The notes beneath the pieces are model-generated. The model made no database searches, had not been told where the DNA came from, and saw nothing but the letters and a program-made list of their open reading frames with translations. From Urbifossiella sp046350095 (GTDB lineage: Bacteria; Planctomycetota; Planctomycetia; Gemmatales; Gemmataceae): 64,000 bases of DNA. Shown here one piece after another: positions 35,154-41,479 of this stretch; position 1 is the stretch's first letter; each line of letters starts with the position of its first letter. The translations under genes were made by a program, and so were the position numbers. The stretch lies in contig JAXMBA010000010.1 in NCBI GenBank assembly GCA_046350095.1, forward strand, positions 124,001-188,000, given 5' to 3'.

Positions 35154-36449
35154 ATGCCTGAAATCCCTGCGAATCCCGCCGTCCCGAGCCTCGATGTCGG
35201 ACTCGTCGGCTTCGGCATGATCGTCGACGAGACATACCGCCCGTGCTTTGAAGCACTCGCCCGGTCGTCGCTCTTTCTCCCTGCGGCCGGCCCGGTCCGT
35301 GTCCGCCTCGCCGCCGCAGCCACGAAGACCGGCGCCCGCGTCGCCCGCTTCCTTCGCGACACCGGAACGCCCCCCGACGCCTTCACCAACCTCGTGGGGG
35401 ACGACGCGGCCGAGCGCCTCGCCCGGTCGCCGGTCCGGGCGGTGTGCGTCGCCAGCCCGGACGACCGCCACTTCGCCGCCGCCCGTGCCGCCCTCGCCGC
35501 CGGCAAGCACACCCTGATCGAAAAACCCTCCGTACTCAGCCTCACCGAACTGGACGAACTCGTCGCCACGGCCGCGAGAACTGGCGCCCTCGTCAAGGTC
35601 GTGTACCACAAGCTCGCGGACCCCGATCACAAGAAACTCCGCACGCTGTATCGCGACGGCGTGCTCCGGCACGTCAACAACGGGTACTGCTCGCTCCTCG
35701 AGCCGAAGTCCATCAGCGGCGGGCAGTTTGCGGAGTGGATTACCGGGCGGAACCCGTCAACCTACGTCGCAGTCCACTACCTCAAGCTCATCGACTTCAC
35801 CTTCGGCCCGGACTGGGAACTCGCCCGCGTCAGCGCCACCGGCCAGCGTGGCATCGTCGGCCCGGCCGACGGCACCACCTGGGACTCGGTTCAGCTTCAG
35901 GTCGTCTACCGCCACCCGGACGCCCGCGAGGCCGCGTTCGACGTCCACACAAGCTGGGTGACGCCCGACAACTTCCCGGGCTACGTCGAGCAAGAGGTGC
36001 AATTCCGCTTCGACAACGCCGTCTGGGCCGCCCACCAGCGGAAGCGTGGCGTCGAGCTCACGGTCGAGGGTCGCACCCCACACGAGTTGAAAAACACGCC
36101 GAACTACCACTACAACGGCACGTTCCTCGAACCGTGGGGCGAGCGATCCCAGCGCGGCTACGGCATCGAAGTCATCGAGCGGTTCTTCCGTGAGGTCGCC
36201 ACCGTCGAGTTCGGCGGGCCACCCGCGGAACGCCCGCAGCGGCTCGCGGCCATGCGGGCGCTCGCCTACAACGACCTGTCCGCCGACCGCAACGTCGTCG
36301 CCGTCGTTCAGGCGTCGGAGGCCATTCTGAAGCACGCCGCAGCCGGCCGGCCCGGGTGCGTGGTGAAGGTGAACCAACCCGAGGGCGGGCTTGTCCTGTA
36401 CGCGCCGGGCGCCGCGACCCCCGAGGTCCTCTACCCCGGACGGGTCTGA
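35154..36449 (+). CDS. Gfo/Idh/MocA family oxidoreductase
   Basis: A 431-residue NAD(P)-dependent oxidoreductase. The Rossmann fold begins at about residue 14 (LDVGLVGFGMIVDETYRP); the GxGxxG motif is incomplete. VRAVCVASPDDRHFAAARAA and the diagnostic EKPSVLSL follow, the lysine of EKP being catalytic in the family. The C-terminal alpha/beta domain is GFO_IDH_MocA_C-like (NNGYCSLLEPKSISGGQFAEW; DVHTSWVTPDNFPG). Such enzymes oxidise or reduce sugars, inositols or related polyols; no substrate can be assigned. There is no export signal. The gene is followed by kptA after 26 bp on the same strand. Confidence 0.88.
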   Translation: MPEIPANPAVPSLDVGLVGFGMIVDETYRPCFEALARSSLFLPAAGPVRVRLAAAATKTGARVARFLRDTGTPPDAFTNLVGDDAAERLARSPVRAVCVASPDDRHFAAARAALAAGKHTLIEKPSVLSLTELDELVATAARTGALVKVVYHKLADPDHKKLRTLYRDGVLRHVNNGYCSLLEPKSISGGQFAEWITGRNPSTYVAVHYLKLIDFTFGPDWELARVSATGQRGIVGPADGTTWDSVQLQVVYRHPDAREAAFDVHTSWVTPDNFPGYVEQEVQFRFDNAVWAAHQRKRGVELTVEGRTPHELKNTPNYHYNGTFLEPWGERSQRGYGIEVIERFFREVATVEFGGPPAERPQRLAAMRALAYNDLSADRNVVAVVQASEAILKHAAAGRPGCVVKVNQPEGGLVLYAPGAATPEVLYPGRV

Positions 36450-36475
36450 CCCCACCATACATCGGCAGGACCGCC

Positions 36476-37036
36476 GTGGACCCGAAACGCCTCGTCCGCC
36501 TCAGCAAGTTTCTCAGCCTCCACCTCCGGCACCAGCCGGCCGATCTCGGGCTCAAACTTGAACCCGGCGGCTGGGTGGCCGTCGCAGAATTGATCGCCGG
36601 CGCCGCCCGCGTCGGATTCCCGATCACGCCCGAGGAACTCGCCGAAGTCGTCCGCACCAGCGACAAGCAGCGTTTCGCCTTGGACGCCACCGGCCTGAAG
36701 GTCCGCGCGAACCAGGGCCATTCCGCCGAAGTCGACCTACAACTCGAACCCGCCGACCCGCCGGCCGTGCTGTACCACGGCACCGCCGACCGGTTTCTCG
36801 ACGCCATCCGCCGCGACGGCCTCGTCAAGATGGCGCGCCATCACGTACACCTGTCCGCCGACGCGGCCACCGCCGCGAAGGTCGGCGTGCGACACGGCCG
36901 GCTCGTTCTCCTCGAAGTGGGTGCGGCCGGGATGCGGGCCGCCGGGTACACCTTCTACAGGTCCGCGAACGGCGTGTGGCTTGTGGACGCCGTGCCGCCC
37001 CAGTACCTTCGGGTCACCCCGCCCTCGGACGCCTGA
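36476..37036 (+). CDS. kptA: RNA 2'-phosphotransferase KptA/Tpt1
   Basis: A 186-residue Tpt1/KptA enzyme, which removes an internal 2'-phosphate from RNA using NAD+, giving ADP-ribose 1'',2''-cyclic phosphate and nicotinamide. Family motifs are complete: LSKFLSLHLRHQPADLGL with the Arg-His pair, GGWVAVAELI, YHGTADRFLDAIRRDGL, MARHHVHLSAD and the closing FYRSANGVWLVDAVPPQYL. The start is the GTG at 36476 after AGGA; longer frames upstream overlap the preceding gene. In eukaryotes it completes tRNA splicing; bacteria lack that pathway and its role there is unclear. It is followed after 1 bp by the aminotransferase gene. Confidence 0.95.
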   Translation: MDPKRLVRLSKFLSLHLRHQPADLGLKLEPGGWVAVAELIAGAARVGFPITPEELAEVVRTSDKQRFALDATGLKVRANQGHSAEVDLQLEPADPPAVLYHGTADRFLDAIRRDGLVKMARHHVHLSADAATAAKVGVRHGRLVLLEVGAAGMRAAGYTFYRSANGVWLVDAVPPQYLRVTPPSDA

Positions 37037-37037
37037 C

Positions 37038-38441
37038 ATGCCGCCGATCGAACACCCCGCCGAGCCGGCCTCCAACGCCGCCCGCGCCGCTGCCGCAGCC
37101 GTGGAACCGCGGTCGCTCCGCACCTTCACCCCGTCGCAGGCCGTGCTCGCCAGGAGCGCCGGCGTCTGCCACTGGACGCCCGAGGGCCGCCGGCTGTTCG
37201 ACTTCACCTCCGGCGTGCTCGTCGCCAACCTCGGTCACAACCCGGTGCGCTGGACGCAGCGTTTCTTCGACTACATGGGCTGGCCTGCCGCGGGGCAGGG
37301 GGCCGGCACCGTCGACGCCGGGCCGGACTACTTCCCCGCCGTCGCCATGACCGCCTACAACGCGGTGACGCCGATCGAGGCCGAGGCCAGCCGCCGGCTG
37401 ATCGCCGCGCTGCGGGCCGAGCCGGGCGGCGGGCGGATGGAGCAGGTGATGTGGGCGGCGTCCGGGTCGGAGGCGATCCAGAAGGCGCTGTGGGCGGCCC
37501 ACGCCCGCGACCGCACCCGGCCGATGATCCTGGCCACGCGGTTCGGCTTCCACGGCAAGAAGGGGCTCGCCAACGCCGTGACCGGCAGCGAGGCCGACGC
37601 CGACCGCGACCCACGCGTGAAGTTTATCACCTTCCCGACGGCCGAGTGCCGCGACGTGTCGCAGCGCGGCGAGCCGTTCGACACGGCCCCCTACGAGAAG
37701 GAGCTGGCCGCCCTGCTCCACCAGTTCGGCCGCCGCATCGGCACGCTCATCACCGAACCGTACCTGGGAGGCGGCGGCTCGTACCACCCGCCGAAGGAGT
37801 ACTTGCAGTTCCTCCAGCGCTGGTGCCGGGCGAACGACGTGCTATTCATCCTCGACGAGGTGCAGGCGAACTTCGGCCGCACCGGGCAGCTGTTCGCGTT
37901 CAGCACCTACGGCCTGGAACCCGACCTGGTGGTGCTCGGCAAGGGGCTCGGCAACGGCGTGCCGGTCGCGTCCGCGGTCGGCCGGGCGGACGTGTTCGGG
38001 GCGCTCGATTACGGCGAAGGGTCCGACACCTGGAGCGCGAACCCGCTGAACTGCGCTGCCGTGCTGGCGACGCTGGACGAGTTCGAGGCCCGCGACGTGA
38101 TCGGCGGGATGAAGGAGTCGTCCGCGCTCATCGAGCGCGGCCTGGTGTCGCTGAAGGTGCATCCGTTCGTCGCCCACGTCCGCGGCGAGGCCGGCGGCAT
38201 GGTGTGGGGCGTCGAGTTCGCCGACCACGGCGGAAAAACGGCCGCGGAGTGGGCGAACGCCTTCGTCCTGGCCGGCTACCTCGGCGACGGCCCCGGCGGC
38301 GACGGCGTCCACCTCCTGGGCCCGCTGGCGAAGAAGGTGGTGCGAATCTCACCGCCGCTGACGATCACACCCGCCGAGGCGGCGGCAGCGATGGCGCTCC
38401 TGGCCCGTGTCGCGGCTCGACTCGGTGGCGTGGACCGGTAG
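37038..38441 (+). CDS. class III pyridoxal phosphate-dependent aminotransferase
   Basis: A 467-residue class III (omega) aminotransferase. The internal aldimine lysine lies in LVVLGKGLGNGVPVASAVGR at about residue 301. Upstream are LFDFTSGVLVANLGHNP, the PLP-phosphate region AASGSEAIQKALWAAHAR, FHGKKGLANAV and the cofactor aspartate in FILDEVQANFGRTG. The class includes GABA, diaminobutyrate, acetylornithine and glutamate-semialdehyde enzymes; the exact substrate cannot be assigned. The start is the ATG at 37038, immediately after the kptA stop, which suggests cotranscription though no functional link is evident. Confidence 0.9.
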   Translation: MPPIEHPAEPASNAARAAAAAVEPRSLRTFTPSQAVLARSAGVCHWTPEGRRLFDFTSGVLVANLGHNPVRWTQRFFDYMGWPAAGQGAGTVDAGPDYFPAVAMTAYNAVTPIEAEASRRLIAALRAEPGGGRMEQVMWAASGSEAIQKALWAAHARDRTRPMILATRFGFHGKKGLANAVTGSEADADRDPRVKFITFPTAECRDVSQRGEPFDTAPYEKELAALLHQFGRRIGTLITEPYLGGGGSYHPPKEYLQFLQRWCRANDVLFILDEVQANFGRTGQLFAFSTYGLEPDLVVLGKGLGNGVPVASAVGRADVFGALDYGEGSDTWSANPLNCAAVLATLDEFEARDVIGGMKESSALIERGLVSLKVHPFVAHVRGEAGGMVWGVEFADHGGKTAAEWANAFVLAGYLGDGPGGDGVHLLGPLAKKVVRISPPLTITPAEAAAAMALLARVAARLGGVDR

Positions 38442-38488
38442 TGTGACGTGAGCCTCCTGCCCGACCGGCGCATACGACCGGAGACGCG

Positions 38489-39412
38489 ATGCCTGCCGCC
38501 TGGATGGCCGACCTGATCGCCGCAGCCGCCGACGCCCTCGGCACCGAGCTGTTCGTCGTGAAGGGCGTGCTCGCCATCCTCCTCGTGTGCCTCCTCTGCG
38601 GCACCGTCGGGGCGCTCGTCGTCGGCAACCGGATGGCCTTCTTCTCGGACGCGATGGCGCACTCGGCGTTCGCCGGCGTCGCCCTCGGGTCGCTTACGGC
38701 CATCGCCGCCGGGGCCGGCCGCGACCCCGACACGATGGGCTGGCTCGTACCGCTCGTCATGGTCCTCTTCGGCGCCGCCGTCGGCGCCGCCATCGTCTAC
38801 ATCCGCGAACGGACCAGCCTCGGCTCCGACACCGTCATCGGCGTGTTCTTCGCCCTGAGTATCGGCTTCGGGGCGATGCTGTTCCGCGTCCTCCAGGAGA
38901 AGAGCACGTTCAACCCCGAGGCGTTCCTGTTCGGGTCGCTGCTGTTCGTCCCGGAGACGGACCTCGTGTACCTGCTGGTGCTCGTCGCGGTCGTCGGCGG
39001 GCTGTTCGCCCGGCGCTACAACGACCTGGTGTTCGCCAGCTTCAGCCCGAGCCTCGCCCGCACCCGCCGCGTCAGCCTGCGGGTGAACAACTACCTGTTC
39101 ATCGTGCTGCTCGCGCTCGTCGTCAACCTGTCGATCAAGGCCGTGGGGGCGCTGCTCATCAACGCCCTACTGGTGGTCCCGGCGGCGGCGGCGGCGAACG
39201 TGTCACGGAACCTCCGGCAGATGTTCTGGCTCACACTCGCCGTGTGCGTCGGGTCCGGGCTCCTCGGCTTCTACCTCAGCACCGCAGTGACCGTGCCTGT
39301 CGGCGGCGGCGTCAAGTTCGGCCCGAGCGGCACCATCGTCGTGGTCAGCGTCGGCCTATTCTTCCTGTCCGTACTCCTCGGCGGGCTGAAGAATAGGGCC
39401 GTGCGGCCCTAG
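38489..39412 (+). CDS. metal ABC transporter permease (ABC-3 / ZnuB-MntB family)
   Basis: A 307-residue inner-membrane permease with about eight or nine hydrophobic helices (from FVVKGVLAILLVCLLCGTVG to VVVSVGLFFLSVLLGGL). Family phrases are MAFFSDAMAHSAFAGVALG near residue 50 and INALLVVPAAAAANVSRN near residue 225. Relatives import zinc, manganese or iron together with an ATPase and a binding protein. Neither partner gene is present in the window, so this copy is an orphan or uses subunits encoded elsewhere. The two following genes on the same strand are also linked to metals, which supports a zinc role. Confidence 0.9.
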   Translation: MPAAWMADLIAAAADALGTELFVVKGVLAILLVCLLCGTVGALVVGNRMAFFSDAMAHSAFAGVALGSLTAIAAGAGRDPDTMGWLVPLVMVLFGAAVGAAIVYIRERTSLGSDTVIGVFFALSIGFGAMLFRVLQEKSTFNPEAFLFGSLLFVPETDLVYLLVLVAVVGGLFARRYNDLVFASFSPSLARTRRVSLRVNNYLFIVLLALVVNLSIKAVGALLINALLVVPAAAAANVSRNLRQMFWLTLAVCVGSGLLGFYLSTAVTVPVGGGVKFGPSGTIVVVSVGLFFLSVLLGGLKNRAVRP

Positions 39413-39486
39413 AATACCCGCGGCGAACCCCCCGGCGTCGGCCGGCGTACCGCCCATAGCCCCCCTGCCCTGCCGGCGGAGACGCG

Positions 39487-40452
39487 GTGAAGGACATCCT
39501 CGACTTCATCCTCACCTTCTCCTCCATTTTGTGGGAGGCGATGCCGTTCATCGTCCTGGGAGCGGTCGTCGCCGGGATTCTCGAAGAGTTCTTGCCGCAA
39601 CAGGCGATCACCAAGTACCTGCCGAAGTCGGTCGTACCGGCGGTCATGATCGGGGCCGTCATCGGGCTCGTCTTCCCGATGTGCGAGTGCGGCATCCTGG
39701 TCGTGATGCGACGGTTACTGCGGAAGGGGCTGCCGCTGTCGTGCTGCGTCGCGTACATGCTCGCCGGGCCGATCATCAACCCCGTGGTCATGTTCAGCAC
39801 CGGCGTCGCGTTCTGGCCGCACAAGATCGGCCCCGAGGTGCTCGGCCTCCGCGTCGGGCTCGGGTTCGTGGTCGCCGTCGTTACCGGGTTGGTCGTCCAG
39901 GGGCTGTGGGTAAGGCACGGCACCTCGCTACTGAACCCGGTCGCGCTGCCGCCGCCGGAGTCGAAGTTCTCCCTGCCGGTGACCGACGCCCCCGCCACGC
40001 GGAAGCCGCTGAGTAAGCGCCTCGGCAACATCTCGGCCACGGCCGTTCACGACTTCGTGGACATCACCGTGTTCCTCATCCTCGGCGCGGTGCTGGCCGC
40101 GGTCGCCAAGCTGTACATCACGCAGGACCAGGTTCAGTACCTGTCGCGCGAGCAGCCGTTCCTGGCGATTCCGGCCATGATGGGGCTGGCCGTGTTGATG
40201 TGTCTGTGCAGCGAGGCCGACGCCTTCGTGGCCGCGAGCTTCACGAACATGCACATCAGCGCCAAGACGGCGTTCCTGGTGCTCGGGCCGATGCTCGACC
40301 TGAAGCTGCTGCTGATGTACACCCGCGTGTTCCGCCCCCGGCTGATCGGCGTGATCGTCGCGTGCGTCGTCCTGCAGGTGCTCGCGTACTGCGTCGCGGT
40401 GCACCTCGTCTACCAGATGAACGGCTGGACCGGCCTGCCGCCGAGCTCCTGA
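39487..40452 (+). CDS. DUF318 (YraQ/ArsP-like) permease
   Basis: A 321-residue membrane permease from a GTG at 39487. It contains the paired signature segments of the family: FPMCECGILVVMRRLLRKGL followed by AYMLAGPIINPVVMFST in the first half, and MCLCSEADAFVAASFTNM in the second. Relatives include ArsP (organoarsenic efflux) and YraQ/YcgR proteins that commonly sit beside TIGR03943 proteins, as here. Cysteines in both signatures suggest a soft metal or metalloid. Stop at 40452 is followed 20 bp later by the His-rich partner, so they probably form one transcription unit. Confidence 0.9.
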   Translation: MKDILDFILTFSSILWEAMPFIVLGAVVAGILEEFLPQQAITKYLPKSVVPAVMIGAVIGLVFPMCECGILVVMRRLLRKGLPLSCCVAYMLAGPIINPVVMFSTGVAFWPHKIGPEVLGLRVGLGFVVAVVTGLVVQGLWVRHGTSLLNPVALPPPESKFSLPVTDAPATRKPLSKRLGNISATAVHDFVDITVFLILGAVLAAVAKLYITQDQVQYLSREQPFLAIPAMMGLAVLMCLCSEADAFVAASFTNMHISAKTAFLVLGPMLDLKLLLMYTRVFRPRLIGVIVACVVLQVLAYCVAVHLVYQMNGWTGLPPSS

Positions 40453-40472
40453 CCCCCGTCCCGGAGGCCGTC

Positions 40473-41429
40473 ATGGCCCACGACCATCACCACCACGGCG
40501 AGAGCGCCCGCGACTACTTCGTCGAGCAGCTGTTGACGATTTTTGTCGTCGGCGCGCTCGGGGCCGTCGGCGTCCTGATGTACCGCGACGGCAAGCTCGA
40601 CCTCATCCTCGCCCCGTCGTTCCGCCTGCCGGTGCTGGTCGGCGGGATCGCGGTGCTGGTCGTCGTCGCGGTGCGGGCGGTGGCCGTGTGGCAGGAGGCC
40701 GGGCAGACGCACGCCCACGACCACGGTCACCACCACCACGACCACGGCCCCGACTGCCAGCACGGGCACCCGGTCCACCTACACGCCCACGACCACCCGC
40801 ACGAGCACGGCCACGGCCCCGACTGCCAGCACGACCACGATCACGGCCACGCACACGCCGACGACCGGATGCACGCCCACCACGACCACAGCCACGACGA
40901 CCACGGCCACAGCCACGACCTGGCGTGGGTGTTCGCGCGGATGATGGTGCTCTTCTTCCCGGTGGCCCTGTACCTGATCGGCGTGCCGAACGCGGGCTTC
41001 AGCGCCGACCGCATCGCCAAGATGCTCGGGAACGAGCAGGCGCTGAACGTGGCGATCGACAACGTGGCGACCGGCGAGGGCTCGGTTCTGAGCTTCAACG
41101 ACCTGAACGACGCGGCCTACGACGAGAGCAAGCGCGAGGCGCTGGGCGGGAAGGTCGGCATTCTGGTCGGCCGGTTCGACCGCATCGGCGACAAAGAGTT
41201 CCGGCTGTACCGGCTGAAGATGACGTGCTGCGCGGCCGACACGGTGCCGCTGAAGGTCCGCATCCTGACGCGGACGGCGGTGACCGGGTTCAACAGCGGC
41301 GAGTGGGTGAAGGTGAAGGGCGAGGTGCGGTTCGTGCAGCAGCCGGGCAGTTCGCAGTTCCTGCCGGTGATCGCCGTCGCCGACCTGGCCGACATCCAGC
41401 GGACGGGGGCACTGAACGAGTACGAGTGA
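40473..41429 (+). CDS. TIGR03943 family protein with long histidine-rich insert
   Basis: A 318-residue membrane protein, the usual partner of DUF318 permeases (the YcgQ type). The start is the ATG at 40473, preceded by GGAGG. Two helices lie at about residues 18-37 and 45-65, a third at about 150-170 (FARMMVLFFPVALYLIG). Residues about 75-147 hold about 30 histidines alternating with Asp and Gly, including two copies of GPDCQH; the N-terminus itself starts MAHDHHHHG. The C-terminal domain shows the conserved MTCCAADTVPLKV. The histidine stretch strongly suggests zinc or another divalent metal binding. A 17-bp hairpin ends the unit. Confidence 0.9.
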   Translation: MAHDHHHHGESARDYFVEQLLTIFVVGALGAVGVLMYRDGKLDLILAPSFRLPVLVGGIAVLVVVAVRAVAVWQEAGQTHAHDHGHHHHDHGPDCQHGHPVHLHAHDHPHEHGHGPDCQHDHDHGHAHADDRMHAHHDHSHDDHGHSHDLAWVFARMMVLFFPVALYLIGVPNAGFSADRIAKMLGNEQALNVAIDNVATGEGSVLSFNDLNDAAYDESKREALGGKVGILVGRFDRIGDKEFRLYRLKMTCCAADTVPLKVRILTRTAVTGFNSGEWVKVKGEVRFVQQPGSSQFLPVIAVADLADIQRTGALNEYE

Positions 41430-41436
41430 CGCCCGG

Positions 41437-41476
41437 CGCTCGCGGCTTGGCGCTGCACCGCGCCAAGCCGCGAGCG
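41437..41476. terminator. strong bidirectional hairpin
   Basis: A perfect 17-bp inverted repeat (arms 41437-41453 and 41460-41476, loop TGCACC) lies between the convergent stops at 41429 and 41480. There is no long T tract on either side. Confidence 0.8.
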
Positions 41477-41479
41477 GCG

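Noticed and set aside
40700..40920. Dense CAC/GAC repeats that might look like a CRISPR or minisatellite
   Set aside because: They encode the His/Asp-rich loop of the TIGR03943 protein in frame and have no repeat-spacer regularity.
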